Source: an uncultured Clostridia bacterium (GTDB lineage: Bacteria > Bacillota > Clostridia > Oscillospirales > Oscillospiraceae). From it: a stretch of DNA of 14,625 bases. This document shows positions 1 to 6,581 of this stretch, piece by piece (the stretch's first letter is position 1; each line of letters begins with the position of its first letter). A model generated the notes under the pieces. The model was not told the origin of the DNA, did no database searches, and saw only the letters and a list, made by a program, of their open reading frames with translations. The DNA lies in assembly GCA_945946745.1 (NCBI GenBank), contig CAMEWZ010000026.1, positions 1 to 14,625 of the forward strand. The letters are read 5' to 3'. Both the position numbers and the translations under genes were made by a program.

Positions 1-659
1 CCGCCTGGTTTGAGATTCCCAAGCTGCTGCCCGTCAAGCCCGTCTTTGACCTGCGCGCGATTGTGCCGGTGCTGATTATGTTCGTAGTCACCGCTGTGGA
101 GACTGTGGGCGACATCTCCGGCGTGATGGAAGGGGGACTGGGCCGGGAGGCAACGGATAAGGAGCTGTCCGGCGGCGTGATCTGCGATGGTCTGGGCTCT
201 TCCTTCGCCGCCCTGTTCGGCGTGCTGCCCAACACCTCCTTCAGCCAGAACGTGGGACTGGTCGCCATGACCAAGGTGGTCAACCGCTTCGCCCTGGCCA
301 CCGGCGCGGTGTTCTTGATTCTGTGCGGCCTGTGCCCCAAGCTGGGCGCCCTGGTGTCTATTATGCCCCAGTCCGTGCTGGGCGGCGCAGCGGTGATGAT
401 GTTCTCCTCCATCGTCATCAGCGGCATTCAGCTCATCACCAAGGAACCGCTGACCCCCCGGAATCTGTCCATTGTCTCCGTCGCCCTGGGCGTGGGCTAC
501 GGCATGGGTGCCAACAGCGGCATTCTGGCCCAGGCGCCCCAGGCGGTGCAGCTGATCTTCGGCGGCTCCGGTATTGTCCCCGCCGCCATGGTGGCAATCG
601 CGCTGAACATTCTTCTGCCGAAGGAACCCAAAAACGCGAAAGAAAACGAGGAGCCATAA
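1..659 (+). CDS. NCS2 family nucleobase (xanthine/uracil-type) permease, 3' part only
   Basis: Membrane symporter that imports a purine or pyrimidine base with a cation. The reading frame is open from base 3, so the gene begins outside the window and about 218 C-terminal residues are present. The NCS2/NAT signature is visible as SQNVGLVAMTKV (bases 243-278). It is followed by strongly hydrophobic helices and the conserved segment MPQSVLGGAAVMMFSSI. The end is a short charged tail (KEPKNAKENEEP), normal for the family. The gene converges on the SDMH maturation operon. Uracil/xanthine permeases are often found beside selenium-dependent hydroxylases, so import of a hydroxylase substrate such as xanthine or urate is a reasonable inference. 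The exact substrate cannot be read from this fragment. Family confidence is high. Confidence 0.9.
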   Translation, partial: AWFEIPKLLPVKPVFDLRAIVPVLIMFVVTAVETVGDISGVMEGGLGREATDKELSGGVICDGLGSSFAALFGVLPNTSFSQNVGLVAMTKVVNRFALATGAVFLILCGLCPKLGALVSIMPQSVLGGAAVMMFSSIVISGIQLITKEPLTPRNLSIVSVALGVGYGMGANSGILAQAPQAVQLIFGGSGIVPAAMVAIALNILLPKEPKNAKENEEP

Positions 660-736
660 TTCGCCCCTCGCTTTCCGAAAATGACTTCCGTAGGTCAGGC
701 TGCCCTCAGAGCGCCGCTGTTTCCCTGCCGGTTCCA

Positions 737-764
737 TGCGGCGGCTTGAGGGCAAGCCGCCGCA
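737..764. terminator. 12-bp perfect hairpin between convergent genes
   Basis: Arms TGCGGCGGCTTG (737-748) and CAAGCCGCCGCA (753-764) enclose the loop AGGG. The hairpin lies in the 122-bp gap between the convergent permease and mocA-like genes, where a shared terminator is expected. Neither side has a U-run, so it may be a Rho-assisted or RNA-stabilising hairpin, or a palindromic repeat, rather than a canonical intrinsic terminator. Confidence 0.45.
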
Positions 765-781
765 CCAAACTGTCTCGATAC

Positions 782-1699
782 TTATTGTCCTGCCAGTTCC
801 AGCAGGGTTTCCCGCGTATCCACATCCGCAAGTTCGCATTTGTCCCGAACGGGGAGCAACCGCACCCGTTCGGGATATTTTTTTGCCACATAGCCCCCGC
901 CCTTTCCCTCGGGCAGGGCGCGCAGCTGCGCAAAGGCCCAATTAGGGAACAAAATCGGCGCCCCGGGCTGCTCCGCAAAGGCTGGCCGCCAGATCATCCC
1001 CGGCTCCCCCCGCCAGGCGGACACCAACGCCGCCACCGTCTCCCGGCGCAGCAGCGGCTGATCTCCGGGACAAAACAGGCAACCGTCCATTTCTCCCACC
1101 GCCGCCAATCCCAGACGCACGGTGTCATTGCGGTTGGGCAGGCCGTGGAGAATTCCCTCCGCGCCCCACTCCCGGCAGAATGCGGCCACATCCGCATGCC
1201 GGGTGACCACCACCCGGCGGGGAAAGATTCCCTCCGTGACCTCCAGGATCCGGGCGATCATAGGCTGCCCCCGGAAATCCGCCATCAGCTTATTGCCGCC
1301 GAACCGCTTTCCCAGCCCCGAGGCCATGATGACGCAGCCCACCTGTTCGCCGCCCTTGTTTTCCGGAAAGAATCGCCCGTACAGCCGCCGGTTTTCCTCC
1401 ATGCAGGCATCCCGGTAGGCCTCATACGCTTGCAGCCAGGCTCTGCCCTCCGGCGTTAGGGTGCTGCCGCCGCCGTCCCGGCCTCCGGCATTTCGCTGGG
1501 TCAAGGCGAATCCCAGCGCCGCCTCCGCGTTCTGGATCAGCCGCAGCGCCTTGCTGTAGGCCATTCCCATGGAGGCCGCCGCTCCCCGGAGGGAGCCGGT
1601 TTCCTCCACCGCCCGCAGCAGGCGGCAGGGGCCTTCTCCAAAAAATTTCTCACCGGAATCATCGAGAAATTGTATTTTCGTCACCGGTTTCATTTCCAT
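782..1699 (-). CDS. ModE-like winged-helix domain fused to MocA-like molybdenum cofactor nucleotidyltransferase
   Basis: Two-domain protein of 305 residues. Residues about 8-100 resemble the LysR/ModE N-terminal helix-turn-helix: ETGSLRGAAASMGMAYSKAL, then a wing ending LTPEGRAWL. Residues about 119-305 form a MobA/MocA-like NTP transferase: nucleotide-binding loop MASGLGKRFGGNK (124-136), metal/nucleotide motif GDQPL (211-215) and C-terminal DVDT (292-295). MocA-type enzymes transfer CMP from CTP to molybdopterin, giving the MCD cofactor used by xanthine dehydrogenase-family hydroxylases. This is the last gene of the maturation operon and overlaps the end of yqeC. Two starts fit one GAGG: ATG at 1699, and an in-frame ATG at 1693 in an ATGA overlap with the yqeC stop. 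Whether the HTH domain binds DNA, and whether it regulates this locus, is inference. Confidence 0.85.
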   Translation of the reverse strand: MEMKPVTKIQFLDDSGEKFFGEGPCRLLRAVEETGSLRGAAASMGMAYSKALRLIQNAEAALGFALTQRNAGGRDGGGSTLTPEGRAWLQAYEAYRDACMEENRRLYGRFFPENKGGEQVGCVIMASGLGKRFGGNKLMADFRGQPMIARILEVTEGIFPRRVVVTRHADVAAFCREWGAEGILHGLPNRNDTVRLGLAAVGEMDGCLFCPGDQPLLRRETVAALVSAWRGEPGMIWRPAFAEQPGAPILFPNWAFAQLRALPEGKGGGYVAKKYPERVRLLPVRDKCELADVDTRETLLELAGQ

Positions 1700-2301
1700 G
1701 TTTCCTCATTCAGCAGGCAAAGCAGCCGTCTGGCATCCTCCTCGGTTCCTCCCGCCGGATAGACCGAAACCTTCGGATACCGCTCCCCCAGCGGGCGCAG
1801 ATACCCCTGCCAAACCAGCCTGGCAATGTGCTCCAGGGTTATGGGGGTTTCCTCCGTCACGCCCAGGCAGGCCATTACCCGCTCCGGGCGGTGGGCCACT
1901 TCCTTCAACGGTCTGCCAATGGCGCCCAGCCCGCAGACCACCACGATTTCCTCTACATTATCGTAAAGCTCCGGCTCGCCCTCGCCGGGAAATTTAATGG
2001 GCAGTCCCCGGGAGCCGTCCGCCTCCACCAGCACCACATCCGCCTGGGCGCAGACCCGGGCGTAGGTCTCAGGGGATAGCGGCTTGATCTTCTTTCCCTC
2101 CGGCAGGCCCGCCATGACCCAGCCCTTCCGGTTCAGTTCCCTGAGAATCTGTTCCGGATCGTCCGTCAGCAGCGTGTCCTCCTCAAGGAACATATGGGTG
2201 GAGGTGGTGACGAACACCCGCTTGCCCTCCGCCCGGTACTGCCGGGCCTGCTGCTTGATCAGCGTTGTTTTCCCGCCGGAGCCTACAAACGCCCTAACCA
2301 T
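1690..2301 (-). CDS. yqeC: Selenium-dependent hydroxylase accessory protein YqeC
   Basis: Putative P-loop NTPase of 203 residues, known as a marker of selenium-dependent molybdenum hydroxylase loci; the biochemical step is not established. Visible motifs are the P-loop FVGSGGKTT at residues 5-13, TTSTHM at 32-37, and the family segment VEADGSRGLPIKFP at 92-105. The ATG at 2301 is chosen because the P-loop then begins right at the N-terminus as in the family, and GGGGAG lies about 8 nt upstream. A longer in-frame start at 2352 would add 17 cysteine/arginine-rich residues encoded inside yqeB and is unlikely. The start overlaps the yqeB stop by 8 nt, indicating translational coupling. Confidence 0.92.
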   Translation of the reverse strand: MVRAFVGSGGKTTLIKQQARQYRAEGKRVFVTTSTHMFLEEDTLLTDDPEQILRELNRKGWVMAGLPEGKKIKPLSPETYARVCAQADVVLVEADGSRGLPIKFPGEGEPELYDNVEEIVVVCGLGAIGRPLKEVAHRPERVMACLGVTEETPITLEHIARLVWQGYLRPLGERYPKVSVYPAGGTEEDARRLLCLLNEETWK

Positions 2302-3112
2302 GGGGCAATCTCCCCTGCAAATGCAGAATTGCCTCCAAAACGCCCCCGGCAATACACCGGGCTTTGTCGGAAATGGTAAAGCAATTGTCGTATTCCTCTA
2401 CCCGGGGGTCGATATCCGCGATTTTAAAGCCGGCGCGCACCGGATAGCCGTCCCGGATCAGACCCCGGAGCAGGCCATCCAGGGTGGCCGTCACCGGCAC
2501 CTCTCCCTGGGCCGTTTCCACCACCGCGATGGTCTGCCCCCTGGTCACGGTGTCCGTGATCCGGGCCACATTGCGCAGGATTCCCGCCGCCGGACTGTGA
2601 ACGACCCGTTCCTTTCCATAGCCGCCGATCACACCCGGAATTCCGGTGTTGGGCGCGGCACTGCCGGAATAGAGGACTTTTCCTAAGCTGTGCCCCCGTT
2701 TTGTCTCCACCACCGCGTCCACATCCACCCCCGCGGTAAATCCAGGCCCCAGAGCCACCGTAATGGGCGCCATATCCCGGCGGGTGCCTAAGTTTTTCTT
2801 GGCGACCGTGGCATCCACCACCGCCAGCGGCTGAAACCAGGGGATGCTCTGCCCCGCCGGATCAACCAGCACCGGCAGCTTGCCCGCCAGCAAATACGCC
2901 ATTGCCTGCTCCCGGGAATCCGCCCGCACGCAGGTCACATCCTCTACCCGCTGGCTGCCCCCGTACACCGCCTCGCTGAAGGCCACGTTTCTGCGAATGG
3001 CGGAGGGGGTGGGGGTTTCCAGAATCAGCACGGGAAAGCCGCACTGATACAGCTTATAGATGGTTCCGGTGGCCAGGTCTCCGCCGCCGCGAACGATCAC
3101 CAAATTCTCCAT
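2294..3112 (-). CDS. yqeB: Selenium-dependent molybdenum hydroxylase system protein, YqeB family
   Basis: 272-residue cytosolic protein of the YqeB/EF2563 family, found almost only with SDMH enzymes and thought to help form or insert the selenium-containing Mo site; its exact reaction is unknown. The N-terminus reads VIVRGGGDLATG (residues 5-16), a glycine-rich, Rossmann-like turn reminiscent of XdhC-family maturation proteins. Other recognisable family segments are VVDATVAKKNLGT, ALGPGFTAGVDVDAVVETKRGH and the C-terminal DIDPR. The length is normal. The gene starts 6 bp after the selD stop, with AGAGG just upstream of the ATG. There is no separate xdhC in the window, so YqeB may fill that role (inference). 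Confidence 0.93.
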   Translation of the reverse strand: MENLVIVRGGGDLATGTIYKLYQCGFPVLILETPTPSAIRRNVAFSEAVYGGSQRVEDVTCVRADSREQAMAYLLAGKLPVLVDPAGQSIPWFQPLAVVDATVAKKNLGTRRDMAPITVALGPGFTAGVDVDAVVETKRGHSLGKVLYSGSAAPNTGIPGVIGGYGKERVVHSPAAGILRNVARITDTVTRGQTIAVVETAQGEVPVTATLDGLLRGLIRDGYPVRAGFKIADIDPRVEEYDNCFTISDKARCIAGGVLEAILHLQGRLPHG

Positions 3113-3118
3113 ATGCCT

Positions 3119-4159
3119 CTACATCTCCAGACGCAGCCAAGTTTCTTCCTTTTCCGTAACATACCCAATGATCGCCGCTTGGGGAACCGTTTCCCCCAGC
3201 GCCGTCAAGCACGCCTGCGCCGCCTCCCGGGGCAGCGCAAACAGCAGCCCCCCGCTGGTCTGGGGGTCATAGAATATGTCCTGCAATGCCAGCGGGATAT
3301 CCCCCCGCAGCGCCACACTGCCCTCAGCAAAGGCCCGGTTGCGGTAAGCCCCCGCCGGGATGAAGCCCATGGCGGCCAGCTCATAGGCCTCCTTGTGATA
3401 GGGCACCGCCTGCGCCTGAATGTGCAGGGTGCAGCCGCTGCCCTGGGCCATTTCCAGACTGTGGCCCAGCAGGGAAAACCCGGTCACATCGGTGCAGGCG
3501 TGGACGGGATAACGCACCATGACATCCCGGGCCGCCTTGTTCAAGGTGGCCATTTGGGCGTAAATCCGATCCAAAACCGGCTTTTCCACCATATCCGCCT
3601 TGGCCCCGGTGGTCAGAATCCCAATGCCCAGGGGCTTTGTCAAAATCAGCACATCCCCGGGCCTGGCGCCACTGTTGGTCAGCACCCGCTCCGGGTGGAC
3701 AAATCCGGAAACCGCCAGGCCGTAAATCGGCTCTGCCCCCCGGATGGTGTGACCCCCGGTGATGATGGCCCCGGCCTCATAGGCCGCGTCATAGCCGCCC
3801 CGGAGGATCTCCCGGATGGTGTCCTCCTCCATGCTTTCCGCGGCGCAGAGGATATTCAGCGCCAGCTTCGGCTCGCCGCCCATGGCGTAGACATCGCTCA
3901 TGGCGTTGGTGGCGGCGATTTTCCCGTAGAGATAGGGATCGTCCACAATGGGCGGAAAAAAGTCGGTGGTCTGAATCAGCGCGGTATTTTCGTCCAGCAC
4001 ATAGACGCTGGCGTCGTCGCTTTTGTCGTAGCCCACAATCAAGCGGGGATCGGTATGGGTTTGGAAGCCCTCCAGCATCTTCGCCAGTGTGCCCGCCCCC
4101 AGCTTTGCCCCGCAGCCGGCGCAGCTTGCCAGCTTGGTCAGCTTCACATCCGTTTCCAT
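3119..4159 (-). CDS. selD: Selenide, water dikinase (selenophosphate synthetase) SelD
   Basis: Makes selenophosphate from selenide and ATP, releasing AMP and phosphate. From ATG 4159 the protein has 346 residues. The catalytic motif is SCAGCGAK, with the conserved cysteine at residue 16 (codon TGC, not a UGA selenocysteine) and lysine at 19. The AIR-synthase-like core follows: TTDFFPPIVDDPY, NAMSDVYAMGG and ITGGHT, then DVTGFSLLGH and DPQTSGG in the C-terminal half. ATG 4159 lies 1 nt after the yedF stop with no clear Shine-Dalgarno, so translation is probably coupled. An upstream in-frame ATG (4210) would add 17 unrelated residues. Its position within the SDMH accessory operon, with no selA, selB or selC in view, suits a role in supplying the labile selenium of the hydroxylase. 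Confidence 0.97.
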   Translation of the reverse strand: METDVKLTKLASCAGCGAKLGAGTLAKMLEGFQTHTDPRLIVGYDKSDDASVYVLDENTALIQTTDFFPPIVDDPYLYGKIAATNAMSDVYAMGGEPKLALNILCAAESMEEDTIREILRGGYDAAYEAGAIITGGHTIRGAEPIYGLAVSGFVHPERVLTNSGARPGDVLILTKPLGIGILTTGAKADMVEKPVLDRIYAQMATLNKAARDVMVRYPVHACTDVTGFSLLGHSLEMAQGSGCTLHIQAQAVPYHKEAYELAAMGFIPAGAYRNRAFAEGSVALRGDIPLALQDIFYDPQTSGGLLFALPREAAQACLTALGETVPQAAIIGYVTEKEETWLRLEM

Positions 4160-4160
4160 A

Positions 4161-4772
4161 TTAGGGCCGTACAAGGGTGCGGGCGGATTCCATCCGCTCC
4201 ACAATGTCATACATATTGGTCACGCCGCCCACGGCCAGCTTCTCCTTCAGCCCATAGAAGTCCAGACAGGTGCCGCAGGTCAGCACGGTGACGCCCTCGG
4301 ATTCCAGCAGCTTCAGATCCTCCAGGGTATCCGCTCCTTCGCAGGTTAGAAACGCGCCGGTATTGTAGCACAGCACCGTCTCCGGCAGAGTATCCTGCCG
4401 GGTCAAGGCAAAGACGAAGGCCTTCATCAGCGCTTTTCCCAGCTTCTCGTCTCCCGTGCCCATGGTATTGGCGGAGAGCACCACCAGCAGGCCCTTCTGC
4501 CGGGTATCCACCGCGCAGGCGGTTTCCTCCGGCTCCGCATTTTCCGCAGCCGCGCCGATGCGCATGGTGACAACGTATTCCGTTTCCCCCCGCTTTTCGC
4601 CGGAAGCGGCAAAGCCCTTGTGCTCCGCGAAGCGCCGCAGATTCTGCACGGCGATTTCGTTGTCCACCCGGACGATAAGGGTATCACCGGGATGTAATTC
4701 CTCGGACGCCTTTTTCGCGTTGACCACCGGCAGCGGACAGGCCATGCCCCGGGCATCGATGATTTTTTCCAT
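4161..4772 (-). CDS. yedF: Selenium metabolism protein YedF (TusA-like plus DsrE-like domains)
   Basis: 203-residue two-domain protein. Residues about 3-70 form a TusA/SirA-like domain with the sulfur-carrier motif DARGMACPLP; the carrier cysteine is residue 12. Residues about 94-200 form a DsrE-like domain containing TCGTCLDFYGL, with two cysteines near 166 and 169. YedF proteins co-occur with SelD and are presumed to shuttle selenium or sulfur as persulfide/perselenide; direct biochemistry is limited. Start choice: GAGGAGG at 4780-4786 lies 7 nt before ATG 4772 but only 1 nt before the alternative ATG 4778, which overlaps the desulfurase stop as ATGA. ATG 4772 is therefore preferred. The gene lies between the cysteine desulfurase and selD, matching a relay from desulfurase through carrier to SelD. 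Confidence 0.93.
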   Translation of the reverse strand: MEKIIDARGMACPLPVVNAKKASEELHPGDTLIVRVDNEIAVQNLRRFAEHKGFAASGEKRGETEYVVTMRIGAAAENAEPEETACAVDTRQKGLLVVLSANTMGTGDEKLGKALMKAFVFALTRQDTLPETVLCYNTGAFLTCEGADTLEDLKLLESEGVTVLTCGTCLDFYGLKEKLAVGGVTNMYDIVERMESARTLVRP

Positions 4773-4774
4773 AC

Positions 4775-5914
4775 TCATTCCTCCTCGGCAATTTCCCCAA
4801 TGGCGGAAATTGCCATGTTGATTTCCTCTATGGTGTTGTGGTGAGAAAAGCTGAACCGCACCGCCCCCTGGTTTCCGGTTCCCAGGGCGTCATGGAGCAG
4901 CGGCGCGCAGTGGGCGCCGGGGCGGGTGGCAATGCCATATTGGGAAAACAGCGCGTCGCTGACCTGGGACGAATCGTAATCCCGGACATTCAGCGAAACG
5001 ATGGGGCAGCGGTTCCGCCGGGAAAAATCCCCGTAAACGGTAACCCCGGGAATCTGCCGGACGCCTGCATAGAACGCCCACATCAAATCCAAGCTTTTTT
5101 CCCGAAGGGTGTCCAGCCCCGTTTCCAGCAGGAATCGGACACCGGCGTTCAAGCCCGCAAGGCCGTGGGCGTTCAGCGTTCCCGCCTCCAGCGCCGTGGG
5201 CATCTGGGCGGGGTGGGTTTTGCTGTGAGACAGGATTCCACTGCCGCCGGACAGCAGTGGGCGAACCGTTACCCCCTCCCGGACATACAGTCCGCCGGTT
5301 CCCTGGGGGCCAAGCAGGCTCTTGTGCCCGGTGAAGCAGAGAATGTCAATCCCGCTTTCCTGGACATCGATGGGAAACACCCCCGCCGTCTGGGAAGCAT
5401 CCACCACAAGCAGCAGTCCATGGGCTTTTGTGATGGCCCCCAGGCGTTCCATGTCCACCAGATTTCCCGTCAGATTGGAGCCGTGGGTGCAGACGATGGC
5501 CCGGGTATTGCCCCGAATGGCCGCTTCAAAGTCTGCATAGCGCACCCTGCCCCGGTCATCCGCCGGCAGGATGGTGAGCGCCACCCCCAGCCGCTCCAGC
5601 TCATACAGGGGACGCAGCACGGAATTGTGCTCCAATGCGGTGGTAATCACATGATCTCCGGGATTTAGGATGCCCTTGATGGCGATGTTTAAGCCTTCCG
5701 TGGCATTGGCCGTGAAGGCGATCCGGCTGGGGCCTTCCCCGTGGAACAGCTCCGCCAGGGCGCATCTGGTGTCGTACACCGTTCGGGCTGCCTCCATGGC
5801 CGCCCCGTGGACGCCCCGTCCGGGATTGCCGAAGGAACCAAGGGCGTGCTGTACCGCCCGAACCACTGCCTCCGGCTTTTGCAGGGTCGTGGCGGCGTTG
5901 TCAAAGTAAATCAT
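4775..5914 (-). CDS. Class V aminotransferase-fold cysteine desulfurase (SDMH-associated)
   Basis: PLP enzyme of 379 residues that removes sulfur from cysteine, or selenium from selenocysteine, leaving it as a persulfide/perselenide on a catalytic cysteine. Visible are YFDNAATT at the N-terminus, PLP-stacking histidine 96 in LEHNS, Asp172 in VVDASQTAG, Schiff-base Lys198 in FTGHKS, and catalytic Cys336 in RPGAHCAP. This is the NifS/CsdB-like family commonly found in selenium-dependent hydroxylase clusters. GAGG lies 5 nt before ATG 5914. The start is 13 bp after the DUF3343 stop, and the end overlaps or abuts yedF. Placement as the second gene of the operon suggests dedicated Se/S mobilisation for the Mo cofactor rather than general Fe-S assembly. 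No IscU-like scaffold gene is nearby. Confidence 0.95.
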   Translation of the reverse strand: MIYFDNAATTLQKPEAVVRAVQHALGSFGNPGRGVHGAAMEAARTVYDTRCALAELFHGEGPSRIAFTANATEGLNIAIKGILNPGDHVITTALEHNSVLRPLYELERLGVALTILPADDRGRVRYADFEAAIRGNTRAIVCTHGSNLTGNLVDMERLGAITKAHGLLLVVDASQTAGVFPIDVQESGIDILCFTGHKSLLGPQGTGGLYVREGVTVRPLLSGGSGILSHSKTHPAQMPTALEAGTLNAHGLAGLNAGVRFLLETGLDTLREKSLDLMWAFYAGVRQIPGVTVYGDFSRRNRCPIVSLNVRDYDSSQVSDALFSQYGIATRPGAHCAPLLHDALGTGNQGAVRFSFSHHNTIEEINMAISAIGEIAEEE

Positions 5915-5927
5915 ATCGTCCTCAATG

Positions 5928-6164
5928 TCAAATCAAAAGATGGTATACCCCCTGGAAGGAAATTTCCTCCCCTTCCAGCAGCGCCAGCAGCGCCGCCTCC
6001 TGCTCCGGCTCGGCGCACCAGGCTAGACCACAGTCCGCGGTGATGGCTCCCGGCACGGGAATCACCCGCCCAGGCATTCCCCGTTCTCGGCACAGCCCCT
6101 CCAGCGCCATCACGTCCGTGGTTGTGGAAAAGGTGAATACCACCCTTGGCAGCCGCTTTATCAT
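5928..6164 (-). CDS. DUF3343 small protein, putative Se/S carrier
   Basis: 78-residue protein, the first gene of the maturation operon. Visible family features are the N-terminal strand RVVFTFSTTTDVMALE, followed by the conserved motif IPVPGAITADCGLAW with cysteine 45 (and another at 50). DUF3343 proteins are annotated as Se/S-carrier-like because they travel with SelD, YedF and the desulfurase; a carrier function is not proven. ATG 6164 is preferred: residues before it (an in-frame start at 6230) would fall inside the promoter, and GGTGG lies about 7 nt upstream of 6164. The mRNA leader is short. Confidence 0.87.
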   Translation of the reverse strand: MIKRLPRVVFTFSTTTDVMALEGLCRERGMPGRVIPVPGAITADCGLAWCAEPEQEAALLALLEGEEISFQGVYHLLI

Positions 6165-6201
6165 GGAATCACCACCGTTGTATTTTGAAAAGTATAACGA
6201 A

Positions 6202-6230
6202 ATTATAACAAATTCCCTTTCCAAAATCAA
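6202..6230 (-). promoter_or_regulatory. Promoter of the SDMH maturation operon
   Basis: Read on the minus strand: -35 TTGATT (6225-6230), 17-nt spacer, -10 TATAAT (6202-6207) with an extended TG (TGTTATAAT). It lies about 40 nt upstream of the DUF3343 start. Consensus sigma-A type, seen directly in the sequence. It overlaps the plus-strand promoter. Confidence 0.85.
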
Positions 6231-6246
6231 CAGGAACTGTTATAAT
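6218..6246 (+). promoter_or_regulatory. Promoter of the hydroxylase structural operon
   Basis: -35-like TTTCCA (6218-6223), 17-nt spacer and a perfect extended -10 TGTTATAAT (6238-6246). Transcription should start near 6253, giving a leader of about 330 nt before the FAD subunit. The -35 sits inside the spacer of the opposing promoter. Confidence 0.78.
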
Positions 6247-6302
6247 AGAAAAAATACGCATCGGATTCACGCAGCTGTGCAGCAAATTGGTGTTTTTGGG
6301 TC

Positions 6303-6410
6303 AGTCCCTTGCCTCTCCCTATGGGAGAGGTGCCCCCTATGGGGGCGGAGAGGGCCCTCTCAGTCACGGCTACGCCGTGACAGCTCCCCCATAGGGGGAG
6401 CCAAGGGGCT
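6303..6410. repeat. MITE-like palindromic element with imperfect terminal inverted repeats
   Basis: About 108 bp. The first 30 bases (6303-6332) match the reverse complement of the last 30 (6381-6410) at 25 of 30 positions. Each end also folds on itself (CTCTCCC/GGGAGAG; GCTCCCC/GGGGAGC). Two inner hairpins follow: GCCCCC-TAT-GGGGGC (6332-6346) and TCACGGC-TAC-GCCGTGA (6364-6380). There is no ORF and no clear target-site duplication. The composition resembles the palindromic intergenic repeats common in Oscillospirales genomes (recalled, not searched). It lies wholly within the leader of the hydroxylase mRNA. Confidence 0.75.
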
Positions 6411-6414
6411 AACC

Positions 6415-6432
6415 GCTAAACTACAATTTAGC
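6415..6432 (+). other. Small hairpin in the hydroxylase leader
   Basis: GCTAAA (6415-6420), loop CTACAA, TTTAGC (6427-6432). It lies between the MITE-like element and the dispersed repeat, with no U-run after it. Role unknown. Confidence 0.4.
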
Positions 6433-6450
6433 ACATCCATACCAGGGGAA

Positions 6451-6552
6451 CGACACCGAGCCGTACCCAACGGTGTCACGACTATTGCCAGGCTGGCGCA
6501 CGCATTGTCCGCCGCCACTGGCGGCCACGCATTGTCAGCGGCGACTCGCCGC
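6451..6552 (+). repeat. Dispersed hairpin repeat, copy A, with internal 27-bp tandem duplication
   Basis: Bases 6451-6509 match 12717-12775 at 51 of 59 positions without gaps. Part 1 is a hairpin GACACCG (6452-6458) / CGGTGTC (6471-6477). Part 2 is a unit starting CACGCATTGTC followed by a 6-bp hairpin with a 3-nt loop. In this copy the unit occurs twice at 27-bp spacing (6499-6525 and 6526-6552); in copy B it occurs once. It ends about 30 bp before the FAD-subunit start, so it lies in the mRNA leader. Confidence 0.82.
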
Positions 6553-6581
6553 CGCATACCAACCGAAAAGGAGCTTTTTCC

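Noticed and set aside
323..1459. A 378-codon plus-strand frame spanning the permease end and mocA
   Set aside because: It is out of frame with the permease and antisense to the MocA domain, with an Arg/His/Pro-rich composition and no motifs.
4110..4125. Possible selenocysteine (UGA) codon in SelD
   Set aside because: The catalytic codon reads TGC on the minus strand (Cys16), and no in-frame TGA is needed anywhere in the gene.
3113..4291. A 392-codon plus-strand frame opposite selD
   Set aside because: A Gly/His/Gln-rich shadow of selD without motifs. SelD on the other strand has all its catalytic motifs.
6499..6552. CRISPR-like array
   Set aside because: There are only two adjacent units with no spacers and no cas genes. 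The hairpin units are a tandem duplication inside a dispersed repeat.
6253..6581. Moco or other metabolite riboswitch in the hydroxylase leader
   Set aside because: The structure is explained by the MITE-like element and the dispersed repeat. No U-tract terminator and no recognised aptamer core was found.
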